Source: Cognaticolwellia mytili (GTDB taxonomy: Bacteria > Pseudomonadota > Gammaproteobacteria > Enterobacterales > Alteromonadaceae). Taken from it: DNA of 64,000 nt. Of the stretch, positions 28,245 through 38,760 are shown one piece after another. Within the stretch, counting starts at the first letter, position 1; the number at the start of each line of letters is the position of its first letter. The translations under genes were made by a program, and so were the position numbers. The notes beneath the pieces were generated by a model. It made no database searches, had not been told where the DNA came from, and saw only the letters and a list, made by a program, of their open reading frames with translations. The stretch covers positions 992,001 to 1,056,000 of the forward strand of contig NZ_NBOF01000001.1 in assembly GCF_002104475.1 (NCBI RefSeq), in the 5' to 3' direction.

Positions 28245-31082
28245 CTACATTGAAAATGAGATTTGTGTGTAGTAGAAACGTCCGATATTGTCATAACCAG
28301 CAGAGCCTCCGCCTGTGCCAGACGTTCCGATAGGTAAATCTTTATCGAATACGTTGTCAATACCAGCTTTGATAGAAAGACCGTTATCAAAGTTATAGCC
28401 TACAGTCATATCAGAAACAACATAGCTTGGGAAAGTCATCAAACTACTTGGGTTTGGATTATCTTCTAGTTCTTGATCTGTATACAAGCTTACACTTTCA
28501 AGATAACGAGTTTTCCATGTACCACTCCAGTTACCGTGAGTATAACCTACAGAGAAGTTAGCTTGCCACTCTGCTTCACCAGTAGTACCAGCATTTTCAG
28601 TAAAATCTGTTGGATCATCTTGGAATGGGTAAGACTTACGCTCTTTCAAGTAAGTACCAATTAGAGTAGTTTTAACATCTCCACCAGCAAGATCGAAGTC
28701 ATAGCCAACTTCAAAATCAATACCAGAAGCTTCTTGACCAGCTAAGTTAAGTACAGAACGTTGTAATAATGTAATTTCGTGAGAATTAGCATCACGAGTA
28801 ATTAGCTTACAATATTGGTTATCAATACCTGACTCTGAATCTACACAACGGTCTATAATATCTTGAGCGCCCGTAGAAGAGATTGCATCCGTTAATTCGA
28901 TTTTCCAATAATCAACAGTTAAAGACGCACCATCAATAAATTCAGGCTGATATACAAAACCAATAGTCGTACTTTCTGATTTCTCTTCTTTTATATCTTT
29001 GTTACCAGACTGTGAGCCTCGGATAGAAGCAGAATCGTAATCAGAGTTAAAGTCTACCGGAACACCTAATGCAGCACAGTTGTTCGCACGTGTAGTTCTA
29101 TTTGCTAAGTCATCTAAGTTTTCTTTTCTACAAGCATCATCAACATTAAAGAATGTTTCACTTGCTGCGCCAAATATTTCGCCAATATTTGGTGCTCTTA
29201 ATGCTTCAGAGTATGTAGAACGAATGCGTAAGCCGTAACCTACTGACCAATCTAAACCTGCTTTCCAGCTAACCGCGTCGCCAATAGTACTGTAGTTTGC
29301 ATAACGAGCTGCAGTCTCTAATGTTAAGTCTTCCATTAACGGTAAATCTGTTAATAAAGGCACTGACAATTCAATAAACGCTTCTTTTACATTAAATGAG
29401 CCTTGGTCTTCACCTAATGCGTTAAAGAATGTACCTACTGCATTTTCTGGTTCTTTAGTTACACTTTCTTCTTTACGATATTCTAAACCGCCAGCAAAAC
29501 CTACTGGGCCCGCAGGCATATCAAATAATGCACCATTGCTAACTGAACCACCAATAACTGTTTGTTCTATTTTACTGGTACCAACAGAAGTCGTATTAAT
29601 GTAATCTGCCGCCGCCTGAGATGGCGCACCGAAACCTAAGATATCAACAGCTACACAACCATTTTGACGAGCTTCTTCACTGCGACAAACTGCATTACCT
29701 GATGAGTCACGCACAGAATCTAAAGCATTCGCATAGTTAGCACGGATAAGGTTATTAAGGTTTGTACGTGTATGATCAGTTACACCGTAAACAGCCGAAA
29801 CATCATAAGACCAATCATCCGATAAATCGCCTTCAGCACCAAGAACAAAACGTTGAGTTTCACGTTCATCTTCTTCGATACGAACACCTAAATCGGTCAT
29901 CATACGGTTAATTCGGATGCTAGTTAAGTCGTTATCATCCATTAGTTGGCCAAGTTCAGAACCAACAAACGCATTATCACGTTGAACGGTATTAAAACCA
30001 TTAAAGAACCAAAACGCTGGTTGACCTTGATCTTCAGCATCAACTTTTGCATATTTTGCACTGAAATAAACGTTGTGATCTTCCGCAACGTCGTAGTTAA
30101 CTTTAAAGTTAAGATTCAGACGATCAAACTTAGGTTGAATATCAGTAAATTGACCTAAGTTAAATACGTCACAATCACTACAACGAATACCGTCTACATT
30201 TTCACCTAAAAATTGCTTACGAGGTGTTCCATCACTGTTAAAGCTATAAATATCACCACCCGCACTGAATACACCGGCATTGTTTATATAGTAATGACCC
30301 GCGTTAGGTGTGTAAATTTTGTCAGGAAAATCTAATGAATCTTTATTTTCATCAGTTTGTGCTGTATTTCTAAGGTCTGAGTACGGAATACTTAGTTGCT
30401 TACGGTCAAGTCTGCTAAAGCGATTTTGCTCTACATATTCTACTGAGAATGCAGCATTACCACGATCATTGTCGAAGTTTTGACCATATGAGAATGTGTA
30501 TTTAGAGTTTTTATAAGGGCCTTCATCAGAAAATCCCTTTGTTGCACTAACGTCTAAGCCTTCGATATGTTTCTTAAGTATAAAGTTAACTACACCTGTT
30601 ACCGCATCAGCACCATAAACAGCAGAAGCACCACCAGTGATAATTTCTACGCGCTCCACCCAAGAACTAGGGATGGTATTGGTATCAACAGATGCACTAC
30701 CTGCAGCACTAGATACATGACGTTTACCGTCTACAAGTACTAATGTACGATCAGTACCCATATTACGTAAATCTAGAATATTTAAACCAGCTGTACCAAT
30801 AAAGCGGCCAGAGTTTGCTAAGGAATAAGTATTAGCTAGCGCTGGTAATTCATTTAATGCTTCACCGATATTAAGAGCACCGGTATTAAGTAAGTCAGCA
30901 CCACTGATAACAGTTACTGGTGAAGGTGCAATTGCGCCTTCACGTAAAATTCGAGAACCCGTAACTTCAATACGTTCAACTTCGCTTTCTTTTGTTTCTT
31001 CAAAAGCTACGGCTGGTAATGCTGTTGTTCCAGCTACTAATACCAATGAAATAGCTTTTGTTAATTTAGTTAATTTTATCAT
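28245..31082 (-). CDS. TonB-dependent receptor
   Basis: 945-residue outer-membrane receptor. Signal peptide ends near LPAVAFE (about residue 26), followed by a TonB-box-like stretch and VERIEVTGSRI. The plug domain spans about 45-165 (SWVERVEIITGGASAVYGAD and then VVNFILKK) and a large beta-barrel runs to the C-terminus (YYTQISFSM). It belongs to the large receptor type common in marine Alteromonadales for peptide or carbohydrate import; the ligand is unknown. Upstream, a 12-bp inverted repeat (31118-31149) lies 35 bp before the ATG. Monocistronic with a strong terminator. Confidence 0.93.
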   Translation of the reverse strand: MIKLTKLTKAISLVLVAGTTALPAVAFEETKESEVERIEVTGSRILREGAIAPSPVTVISGADLLNTGALNIGEALNELPALANTYSLANSGRFIGTAGLNILDLRNMGTDRTLVLVDGKRHVSSAAGSASVDTNTIPSSWVERVEIITGGASAVYGADAVTGVVNFILKKHIEGLDVSATKGFSDEGPYKNSKYTFSYGQNFDNDRGNAAFSVEYVEQNRFSRLDRKQLSIPYSDLRNTAQTDENKDSLDFPDKIYTPNAGHYYINNAGVFSAGGDIYSFNSDGTPRKQFLGENVDGIRCSDCDVFNLGQFTDIQPKFDRLNLNFKVNYDVAEDHNVYFSAKYAKVDAEDQGQPAFWFFNGFNTVQRDNAFVGSELGQLMDDNDLTSIRINRMMTDLGVRIEEDERETQRFVLGAEGDLSDDWSYDVSAVYGVTDHTRTNLNNLIRANYANALDSVRDSSGNAVCRSEEARQNGCVAVDILGFGAPSQAAADYINTTSVGTSKIEQTVIGGSVSNGALFDMPAGPVGFAGGLEYRKEESVTKEPENAVGTFFNALGEDQGSFNVKEAFIELSVPLLTDLPLMEDLTLETAARYANYSTIGDAVSWKAGLDWSVGYGLRIRSTYSEALRAPNIGEIFGAASETFFNVDDACRKENLDDLANRTTRANNCAALGVPVDFNSDYDSASIRGSQSGNKDIKEEKSESTTIGFVYQPEFIDGASLTVDYWKIELTDAISSTGAQDIIDRCVDSESGIDNQYCKLITRDANSHEITLLQRSVLNLAGQEASGIDFEVGYDFDLAGGDVKTTLIGTYLKERKSYPFQDDPTDFTENAGTTGEAEWQANFSVGYTHGNWSGTWKTRYLESVSLYTDQELEDNPNPSSLMTFPSYVVSDMTVGYNFDNGLSIKAGIDNVFDKDLPIGTSGTGGGSAGYDNIGRFYYTQISFSM

Positions 31083-31117
31083 GTTTTATCTCTTATAATA
31101 ATTTTAGCGTCTCCCTT

Positions 31118-31149
31118 AATTACAATTATCTTTAACAATAATTGTAATT
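31118..31149. promoter_or_regulatory. perfect 12-bp inverted repeat upstream of the TonB receptor
   Basis: AATTACAATTAT (31118-31129) and ATAATTGTAATT (31138-31149), 8-bp spacer, 35 bp before the receptor start. It could be an operator or a leader hairpin. It is not a Fur-type sequence. Confidence 0.5.
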
Positions 31150-31740
31150 TAACACGAAGATACTACTATTAATTGCTAAAAAGTAAAACAGAAAATAAAA
31201 TAAATCTAACACTGCATTAACATTTATATTCAAACATCATGTTAAATAACCTTTACACCTGTAAAAATTTCCAACTCGAAACACCCAAAACTGACAATGA
31301 ATATATATATATTAGAATTTTATCAGTAATTGCATTCGTCATAAGAAAAAAATAAAGCAGAGTCTAATTATTTCAAGTAAGTTTTTTCACCCTTTTATCG
31401 TTACTCTTAATACTTTCATGGAAAATACACCCGCTTCATTAAGGTTTTACTAAACATAGTTTTTTTGATAGAAAGCAATTCTAATCAACGTAAGTAATTA
31501 GAATAAAGTTATATTGGTGTGAATACAGATTTCAAAGCACTGTTAAAAAAAATTGTTTACTGCCTTTATTGTGGAATATTCCACGCATACTCAACATTAT
31601 TATTCTCTTCTAGTCGTTAAACACATCTTTATTTCTCCAAGTTTTTAACAAATGGGTAATTTAAACCTTTTTTGCGTGAAATTGCCCTGATAGAATACGC
31701 CTCATATTTATTACTCGCTTACTAATGGAATTTATTCTCA
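31150..31740. other. divergent intergenic region (TonB receptor / proS)
   Basis: About 590 bp, very AT-rich, without supported ORFs. A TAGAAT at 31691-31696, 45 bp before proS, is a plausible -10 element, but no matching -35 is clear. An AT dinucleotide run is near 31302-31313. Confidence 0.4.
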
Positions 31741-33453
31741 ATGCGTACAAGCCAATATTTACTTTCAACCTTGAAAGAAACCCCTGCTAGTGCTGAAGTT
31801 ATCAGTCATCAATTAATGTTACGTGCTGGTTTAGTGCGTAATGTCGCTTCAGGAATGTATACGTGGCTACCGACAGGTTTAAAAGTGTTACGTAAAGTTG
31901 AAAACATTGTTCGTGAAGAAATGGAACGTGCTGGCTCATTAGAAGTATTAATGCCAATGGTGCAGCCTGCTGACCTTTGGGAAGAATCAGGTCGTTGGGA
32001 AGACTATGGTCCTGAATTATTACGTTTGAAAGATCGTCACAATCGCTCATTCGTATTAGGCCCTACGCACGAAGAAGTTATCACTAAACTGGTCAGCAAT
32101 GAAATTAGCAGTTACAAGCAACTGCCATTGAACATGTTCCAAATTCAAACAAAATTTCGTGATGAGATTCGTCCTCGTTTCGGTGTCATGCGTGGCCGTG
32201 AATTCTTAATGAAAGATGCATATTCTTTCCATTTAGGCGCTGATTGCCTAGATAAAACTTATCAAGCAATGTTCGATGCTTATTGTCGTATTTTCGATCG
32301 TTTAGGCTTAGATTACCGCCCTGTTATCGCTGATACAGGCTCTATTGGTGGTGATGCGTCACATGAATTTCATGTTTTGGCTGATTCAGGTGAAGATGAT
32401 ATCGCCTTTAGTGATGTTAGTGACTTTGCCGCGAACGTTGAAAAAGCTGAAGCACTAGCACCTACAGGAACGCGTCCAGAAGCGACTCAAACATTAGCAG
32501 AAGTATCAACGCCAAACGTTCGCACTATTGAAGACGTAGCTGCATTCTTTAAAATTGATGCGGCAAATACGGTTAAAACGTTATTGGTTATGGGTGTTGC
32601 AAGCGCAGATAATGAAGCACCAATTGTTGCCTTAGTTGTCCGTGGTGATCATCAATTAAACGAAATTAAAGCTGAAAACTTAGCGCAGGTTACTACGCCA
32701 TTAACTTTTGCTACTGATGAGCAGATATTGGCAACGGTTAATTGTAATGCTGGCTCTATTGGCCCTGTCGGCTTAAATATTGATGTTATTGTTGACCGCA
32801 GTGCAGCACATTTAGCTGACTTTATTTGTGGCGCAAACAAAAACGATGTGCACTTTAGCGGCGTAAACTGGGATCGTGACGCGACAAACTATAGCGTTGA
32901 AGATATCCGTAACGTGGTTGAAGGTGACCCTAGCCCATGCGGCGAAGGTAATATCGTTATCAAACGTGGTATCGAAGTTGGTCATATTTTCCAATTAGGT
33001 GAAAAATATGCTCAAGCGATGAAATGTGGCGTATTAACTGAAGCCGGTAAAAACCAAACCTTAACTATGGGTTGTTACGGTATTGGTGTATCTCGCATTG
33101 TTGCTGCAGCCATTGAACAAAACCACGATAAATACGGTATTAAATGGCCTGAAGCTATCGCACCATACCAAGTAGCAGTTGTGCCAATGAACATGGCTAA
33201 ATCTGCCCGTGTTAAAGAAACTGCTGAAACGCTATATGAACAGTTACAAGCTGCCGGCATCGAAGTTATTTTTGATGATCGTAAAGAGCGTCCTGGTGTT
33301 ATGTTTGCTGATCATGAATTAATGGGTACACCATTATTATTAGTCATTGGTGAACGTAATTTAGATAACCAAGAAATTGAAGTGAAGAACCGTATTACGG
33401 GTGAAAAATCGCTACTTGCAATCAGCCAAGTAATGTCACTGTTTACAAACTAA
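31741..33453 (+). CDS. proS: proline--tRNA ligase
   Basis: 570-residue class II aminoacyl-tRNA synthetase of the bacterial type. Motif 1 region is near residues 30-75, motif 2 in [20 protein letters not shown] (about 137-156), then the YbaK-like editing insertion (about 225-390), motif 3 near GCYGIGVSR (about 443-451), and the C-terminal anticodon-binding domain (about 475-565). Normal length (Escherichia coli 572). The editing domain keeps the GxxGPVGL-like segment (GSIGPVGLN), so mischarged Ala-tRNA-Pro should be cleared. Single gene. Confidence 0.97.
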   Translation: MRTSQYLLSTLKETPASAEVISHQLMLRAGLVRNVASGMYTWLPTGLKVLRKVENIVREEMERAGSLEVLMPMVQPADLWEESGRWEDYGPELLRLKDRHNRSFVLGPTHEEVITKLVSNEISSYKQLPLNMFQIQTKFRDEIRPRFGVMRGREFLMKDAYSFHLGADCLDKTYQAMFDAYCRIFDRLGLDYRPVIADTGSIGGDASHEFHVLADSGEDDIAFSDVSDFAANVEKAEALAPTGTRPEATQTLAEVSTPNVRTIEDVAAFFKIDAANTVKTLLVMGVASADNEAPIVALVVRGDHQLNEIKAENLAQVTTPLTFATDEQILATVNCNAGSIGPVGLNIDVIVDRSAAHLADFICGANKNDVHFSGVNWDRDATNYSVEDIRNVVEGDPSPCGEGNIVIKRGIEVGHIFQLGEKYAQAMKCGVLTEAGKNQTLTMGCYGIGVSRIVAAAIEQNHDKYGIKWPEAIAPYQVAVVPMNMAKSARVKETAETLYEQLQAAGIEVIFDDRKERPGVMFADHELMGTPLLLVIGERNLDNQEIEVKNRITGEKSLLAISQVMSLFTN

Positions 33454-33561
33454 TTTTCGTTAACTAGCTAAAGTATCAACAGACATACAATGCTACTATC
33501 GGCTTTGCGTTATTTGCGAGGCCGATATTGCTTTCACTTACTACGCTTGTTTTAGCATGGC

Positions 33562-34635
33562 TTATTTAAGGGTTTCTATTAAATTCTCTATTGAAAATTT
33601 CATTTTAGTCGTAGAGTCTTCGCCAAATCGTGCAAAATCATACCGAGATAATTCATTATTAACTAAAAGTGCTTCGAATAAAGAGAAATGCTTACTATGG
33701 CTAGATTCAAAAATATCTATCAATTGATATTTTTCTTCGTCCACTATAACCTTATCATCAATGCCTTTTAACATTGCCATCGCATACGCACCAAGTGTAA
33801 CATGACCACCGTAAGAGATATCAATCGTATAACCTTCATCACTAACATCCCAATTTATACCCCCAATAATCGGCTGATAAATTAGTTCTGCTTCCAAAAC
33901 AGCTTTTTTTGCGCCAAACGCCATTGCATCATTTGCTGACCATATAATATCGATACGATCACGTTGCAGTACTCCTTTTACCTTCTGATAAGCTTGTTGC
34001 TTTGACCAATTTGCCACCGTATTATCAATAAGGTTAATATTTTCATGTGCTTTTATGCTATCGCTAAACCCCTTAACTCTTGCTGTTGCCGCCGGTGTAG
34101 TATGATCCCCTTGTAATACGAAAAAATTTATCATGTTGTCGCGGCTATTTTGCTTTAGGTAAGCTTTGATTAAATCATCACTAAGCTTTTTTCCAACTTG
34201 ATAATTATCAGGGGTTAGGCTGCCAATCAAAAACTTTTTTTCATCTTGAGACAACAAATCATATTCATCGCTACTTAGCGTATTCAGTAACATAAAGACA
34301 GGTATTTTATGCTCAGCTATTTTCTTAACAATATTTAACGCGATGCCCTTTTCATTAACTAAAATGACATAGTCAGGCTTTTGCTCAATAACTTGCTGAG
34401 CCAACGACTTCATCAGCACATGATTACGGTAAGCATAAATCGTCAGCAGGTTAATGTTTAAATCATCTGCAGCAGCAACCATAAACCGTGTAACATTTGC
34501 CCAGAAGTTGCCAGTTGCATTACTCTCTGGGTAACCTGGATTGAGAAATACAACAGTAAAATTCCGCGCACAAATCGATGCTGAGAAAAGTGAATTCAGA
34601 AGAAAAAAGATCAAGAAAAAACATTTTTTATGCAT
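33562..34635 (-). CDS. periplasmic sugar-binding-like protein (ABC substrate-binding family)
   Basis: 357-residue exported protein of the periplasmic-binding type I fold (Peripla_BP_4-like). Signal peptide starts MHKKCFFLIFFLLNSLFS and ends near ICA. Two lobes are visible: FTVVFLNPGYP...FWANV at the N-terminus and later IIWSANDAMAFGAKKAV and IGGINWD, which are ligand-pocket-like. No ABC permease or ATPase is adjacent, so it may act as a sensor partner instead of a transporter component. The start at 34635 is chosen for the signal peptide; the longer frame to 34719 adds a poor leader. Confidence 0.75.
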   Translation of the reverse strand: MHKKCFFLIFFLLNSLFSASICARNFTVVFLNPGYPESNATGNFWANVTRFMVAAADDLNINLLTIYAYRNHVLMKSLAQQVIEQKPDYVILVNEKGIALNIVKKIAEHKIPVFMLLNTLSSDEYDLLSQDEKKFLIGSLTPDNYQVGKKLSDDLIKAYLKQNSRDNMINFFVLQGDHTTPAATARVKGFSDSIKAHENINLIDNTVANWSKQQAYQKVKGVLQRDRIDIIWSANDAMAFGAKKAVLEAELIYQPIIGGINWDVSDEGYTIDISYGGHVTLGAYAMAMLKGIDDKVIVDEEKYQLIDIFESSHSKHFSLFEALLVNNELSRYDFARFGEDSTTKMKFSIENLIETLK

Positions 34636-34827
34636 ATAGAAATCACTAATTACAAGTTTAAAAGTATGGCATTTGCTGACTTCATTCCATTGATAAGTGT
34701 AATTATACTGCCATAGCAATATAAGACCATGGCATTAAAGTTTAAACAGCAATACAATAATTTTATGCTGCATACCTAATTAATGCCATAAAATACAAAA
34801 ATTACTGAAAGAAAACGACTTAGAAAT

Positions 34828-35418
34828 TTAACAATCACAAAGATCCCAATAAATAACCCGATCGAATAATTGCGCTATATTGACCGATAACGACTTAAAA
34901 GTGGTTATTGTTTCGGCATTTGGTTGGAAGCATTGCCAAATGAACTGATGACAGTTATTGTCAAATAAATGATAGTCTTGTTGTTGATAAATTTTTTCGA
35001 TTGCATTTTGTGCCGATAACTCACTACTTAATGGCTTTCCTAAAGAATCACATGCAATAAAAATTCCTTTACCTGATCGGTCATCAGTAAAACGACGCGG
35101 CGAAACAGGCTTAATTAAACCATTGCCGTCAAGTTCAATGATGGTATTGTCTCCCACCCAAATGCCAGTATGATCTAATACGCCGCCAACCCCACAGCAA
35201 ACAATTGCACCAATCTCGGGAGCTACTTTCTGCACAGTATCAAAAATATCTGTTGGATAAGTTGCTATTGGGCTTTCGTGACGTTCAAGATCTGCTAACG
35301 ATTGCGCACAAAAACTATTTGAGCGCTTCCGCTGTTGATTTTTTCTATCATCAGCTAAACCTTTAACAGCCAAAGCTGACACAGCTGCTGCACCAATCCA
35401 CAATAACGGTAAAGGCAT
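34828..35418 (-). CDS. LRAT/NlpC-P60-like domain protein
   Basis: 196-residue protein with an N-terminal hydrophobic segment (MPLPLLWIGAAAVSALAVKG) and a lecithin:retinol acyltransferase-like domain. The catalytic His is in LDHTGIWVGD (about residue 82) and the Cys in FDNNCHQFIWQC (about 155), as in the circularly permuted NlpC/P60 (LRAT) thiol hydrolase/acyltransferases. Probably membrane-attached. The substrate is unknown; bacterial relatives act on lipids or peptides. Start ATG at 35418. No partner gene is close. Confidence 0.7.
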   Translation of the reverse strand: MPLPLLWIGAAAVSALAVKGLADDRKNQQRKRSNSFCAQSLADLERHESPIATYPTDIFDTVQKVAPEIGAIVCCGVGGVLDHTGIWVGDNTIIELDGNGLIKPVSPRRFTDDRSGKGIFIACDSLGKPLSSELSAQNAIEKIYQQQDYHLFDNNCHQFIWQCFQPNAETITTFKSLSVNIAQLFDRVIYWDLCDC

Positions 35419-35686
35419 AAATAGTCCTTATAACAAACAATAGTAAAGTTAATATTACTGTTAAAAACAGCGGTTAATAACAAGATGGTGTAAAAATCAT
35501 CAATTTACTATAAAAAATTTGCAAGTAACTGTTTCAAAGTGAAGAAATATTAGCAACAATGGAACTGGTTGATTTTTCGGTGTTTAGCTAAACATTAAAT
35601 AAAACTAATTTCAGACAACACGACAACTTACACAACGCAAAGCCAAAACTTTCCGTTACCTTTATTTGAGCATATAGAAGAAAAAC

Positions 35687-36904
35687 ATGATGAAAAATAT
35701 ACAAAAGTCTTCAAAACTAAAAAACGTTTGTTACGAAATTCGCGGGCAAGTCGCCGCAGAAGCCAAACGTTTAGAAGATGAAGGTCATAAAATTCTTAAG
35801 CTTAATATAGGTAACCCTGCACCATTTGGCTTTGAAGCCCCTGATGATATTCTCAAGGACGTTATTCATAACTTACCTACAGCTCAAGGCTACTGCGAAT
35901 CAAAAGGTATTTATCCTGCTCGAGTTGCTGTTATGCAGTATTTTCAACAGCAAGGCATTTTAGACGTTAGCATAGATGATATTTTTATTGGTAATGGCGT
36001 AAGTGAGCTCATTGTTATGGCAATGCAAGGCTTACTAAATAACGAAGATGAAGTATTAATACCTGCACCTGATTACCCATTATGGACCGCCGCAGTGGCA
36101 TTATCAGGTGGTAATCCAGTGCACTATGCTTGCGATGAAGAAAACCAATGGTTTCCTGACTTAAAAGACATGGAGAGTAAAATATCGTCTAAAACCAAAG
36201 CAATTGTCTTAATTAATCCAAACAACCCAACGGGTGCCGTATATAGTGAAGAGATTTTACAAGGTATTATTGAACTTGCTCGCAAGCATAGCTTAATCAT
36301 TTTTAGTGATGAGATTTACGACAAAATTCTTTATGATCAAGCACAGCATATTCCGACAGCACGACTAGCTAACGACGTACTAATTATAACCATGGGCGGT
36401 CTATCGAAAAATTACCGCATTGCCGGTTTTCGCGCGGGCTGGATGGTGATAACTGGCCCCAAAATACACGCAGAAGACTATTTAGAAGGTTTAAATATAC
36501 TCTCTTCTATGCGCTTATGTGCCAATGTGCCATGTCAGCATGCTATTCAAACGGCATTAGGCGGTTATCAAAGTATTAACGAACTAATTAATGATGACGG
36601 CCGTTTATTAAAACAACGAAACTTAGCCCACGAAATGATCAACAACATTGACGGCTTGTCTTGTAACCCAGCGATGGGCGCTTTATATTTATTTGTAAAA
36701 GTTGACCAGAAAAAATTTAACATCAGTGATGATGAAAAAATGGTTTTAGATTTATTAAAACAAGAAAAAATTCTACTAGTTCATGGCCGTGCTTTTAATA
36801 TTGTGCAAAAAAATTACTTTCGCTTAGTTTTTCTCCCCCATGTAGATGAATTAAAACCAGCGATGGAAAAACTAGCAAACTTTTTCGCTAGCTATCGTCA
36901 GTAA
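35687..36904 (+). CDS. alaA: PLP-dependent alanine aminotransferase, AlaA-like
   Basis: 405-residue fold type I aminotransferase. The PLP-binding Lys is in GGLSKNYRIAGFRAGW (about residue 240). The Asn/Asp pocket appears in NPNNPTGAVY and FSDEIYD, and the substrate Arg is in NYFRLVFLP. The N-terminus (KSSKLKNVCYEIRG) and the downstream yfbR gene match the alaA-yfbR arrangement of Escherichia coli, so the likely role is glutamate-pyruvate transamination in alanine synthesis. Either of two consecutive Met codons could start. Confidence 0.92.
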   Translation: MMKNIQKSSKLKNVCYEIRGQVAAEAKRLEDEGHKILKLNIGNPAPFGFEAPDDILKDVIHNLPTAQGYCESKGIYPARVAVMQYFQQQGILDVSIDDIFIGNGVSELIVMAMQGLLNNEDEVLIPAPDYPLWTAAVALSGGNPVHYACDEENQWFPDLKDMESKISSKTKAIVLINPNNPTGAVYSEEILQGIIELARKHSLIIFSDEIYDKILYDQAQHIPTARLANDVLIITMGGLSKNYRIAGFRAGWMVITGPKIHAEDYLEGLNILSSMRLCANVPCQHAIQTALGGYQSINELINDDGRLLKQRNLAHEMINNIDGLSCNPAMGALYLFVKVDQKKFNISDDEKMVLDLLKQEKILLVHGRAFNIVQKNYFRLVFLPHVDELKPAMEKLANFFASYRQ

Positions 36905-36986
36905 CAATTATCATCGTTTTTAAATAACAACAATATTGTCCTCCCATTGCATGTGGGAGCAAATCAGCAACTATAAGGCAGCTATT

Positions 36987-37592
36987 ATGCAAAGTACTTT
37001 TCTAGCTTGGATGTTTAGAATGCCACTGATCAAACGTTGGGCATTAATGTTTTGTGTAAAACCTGAAAATGTTGCAGAGCATTCTCATCAGGTTGCCATC
37101 GTTGCACACTTATTAGCGGTGATAAAAAACAAGAAATTTGGTGGCAGCATTAATGCCGACAAAGTTGCCACCGTAGCGCTTTATCACGAAGCCAGTGAAA
37201 CCCGTTTTGGCGATATTGTTAGCCCAACCAAATATGCCAATGCTGAAATTGCTCGTGAATTTAAAAAAATCGAATATTTAGCAGAAAAGCAATGCTTGGC
37301 TTCATTGCCAGACGAATTTCAAGAGATTTTTGCCGATATTATCGTGCAAGATCACGTTGAAGAACAATATAAACAAATCGTTAAGGCTGCAGATATCTTA
37401 GTCGCGTACATCAAAGCGCTTGATGAATTAAATCATCAGAACCATGAGTTTGATCACGTAAAAGAACGTTTAGAATTAAAATTAACCGAGCTTAAACAAA
37501 GTATGCCAGAAGTTGAGTATTTTATGGATATATTTTTACAAGCTTGTTCAGCAACTGTAGATAAACTTACAGCTGAACAAGCACAAAAGTAA
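36987..37592 (+). CDS. yfbR: 5'-deoxynucleotidase, YfbR-like
   Basis: 201-residue HD-domain phosphohydrolase that removes the 5' phosphate from deoxynucleoside monophosphates. The first metal His is in VAEHSHQVA (about 33), the HD pair appears as HE in LYHEASETRFGD (about 68-69), and the last Asp is in KAADILVAYIKA. The Asp-to-Glu change in the HD pair differs from the Escherichia coli protein (HD). The start at 36987 is chosen for the AAGG 8 bases upstream and for homologous N-terminus; the longer frame begins inside the intergenic region. Co-oriented with alaA, 82 bp apart. Confidence 0.88.
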   Translation: MQSTFLAWMFRMPLIKRWALMFCVKPENVAEHSHQVAIVAHLLAVIKNKKFGGSINADKVATVALYHEASETRFGDIVSPTKYANAEIAREFKKIEYLAEKQCLASLPDEFQEIFADIIVQDHVEEQYKQIVKAADILVAYIKALDELNHQNHEFDHVKERLELKLTELKQSMPEVEYFMDIFLQACSATVDKLTAEQAQK

Positions 37593-37652
37593 TACTTAAA
37601 CTAATTATTAAAATTGACAGCTTTCACCATCAACTAACATGTATTTGTAAGC

Positions 37653-38402
37653 TTAAAGGCGTTTAATCAATTGATCAAACATCTGCTTTACTTGCAGATC
37701 ACCAAAGCTATAAATACCTTCCTGAGCAGAAAATACTCGAAACGCAGCCGGAAAATCAATGGTATTTACACCTTTCATAATAGCGAGTAGCTGCCGCTCA
37801 GGATAACCTAAACCGCTTTCATCAGGTGTTCTCCTTTCTTGCGCATTTATAACCGGAGTTAAAAAAGACATCACGCTATTTAACGTGTCTGCAATAATAT
37901 GCATTTGTTGATAATCTTGTTTTTGATACAAAGGCCATAATTGCGCTAGCAGTTTTATATGCTCACAGGATAACTTTTGACGGTTTTGTAGTGCCTCTAC
38001 TAACTCTTGCTCAGACATAGCAGCAAAACTATACTCATTGCCTTTATTAGGGCGCACAAGATAAATATTATCAACGGCGGTGTAGTTCGCTAATAAATGT
38101 ATAACAAACCAAAAGTTAGTTTGACAAAATAAGTCATCCTCAAACCAGCATATAACTTCTTTATCAACTGGTAGCGCTATTATTTTTTCTATTTCAGGTA
38201 CTGTTTTAAGGTAGTAATCATCAGCTTTAAAGCCATCATAGTCAGCAATAAAGTTTGCACGATTACGATAGAATTCAGTTAAAGAATTACCTTGGACGTT
38301 ACCATCAATCAAACATTCCCGAGCAATAATTAGCTCGGCTACAATCAAACCATATAACTGGCCTTGCAATGAGTCGCCGTTAAGAATATGTACTTGCTTC
38401 AC
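37653..38402 (-). CDS. DUF1835-like domain protein
   Basis: 249-residue cytosolic protein. It starts MKQVHILNGDSLQGQL, the typical N-terminus of DUF1835 proteins, and includes FRNR- and CWFEDDLFCQTN-like segments (acidic patch after VICWFE). The C-terminal third is helical. Function unknown; relatives occur near sigma-factor or signalling genes, but there is none here. Convergent with yfbR (60 bp). Assignment to DUF1835 is from motif memory and is moderate. Confidence 0.6.
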   Translation of the reverse strand: MKQVHILNGDSLQGQLYGLIVAELIIARECLIDGNVQGNSLTEFYRNRANFIADYDGFKADDYYLKTVPEIEKIIALPVDKEVICWFEDDLFCQTNFWFVIHLLANYTAVDNIYLVRPNKGNEYSFAAMSEQELVEALQNRQKLSCEHIKLLAQLWPLYQKQDYQQMHIIADTLNSVMSFLTPVINAQERRTPDESGLGYPERQLLAIMKGVNTIDFPAAFRVFSAQEGIYSFGDLQVKQMFDQLIKRL

Positions 38403-38577
38403 TTTTCATCCTTTAAATTTGTAATATTTTACTTTTCGACACGTGCTTACTGAGTTAGAAATACTGAACTAGATATTTTTAAAAACAGCTATCATTAAAA
38501 GTAATTTAGCCAATATATGCAAGCGCGTATATTGGCAATTATCATTAAAACTTAAAGTCATTCAGCAATACCTCTAC

Positions 38578-38760
38578 CTAGTTATAACCTAAAACAAAGC
38601 CAAATGAAGCGTCTGGCTGGTTATCATTTTTTAAAGGGTGCTGTTGTGCGTAATTCAAGGTTTCGACTAGTTGGTGATTATCGCCACGACAATTCGTACG
38701 CAGACTTTCATGGTATTGAGTTAATTCTTTTGTGTTTTTAAAATCATTAATAGAAGCCAT
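38578..38760 (-). CDS. small hypothetical protein
   Basis: 60-residue soluble protein, MASINDFKNTKELTQYHESL..., polar and Asn/Gln-rich, with one Cys. A clear GAGGAAAA precedes the ATG at 38760 (8 bases), which supports translation. No family recognised. Isolated between the DUF1835 gene and a long gene-free stretch. Confidence 0.55.
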   Translation of the reverse strand: MASINDFKNTKELTQYHESLRTNCRGDNHQLVETLNYAQQHPLKNDNQPDASFGFVLGYN

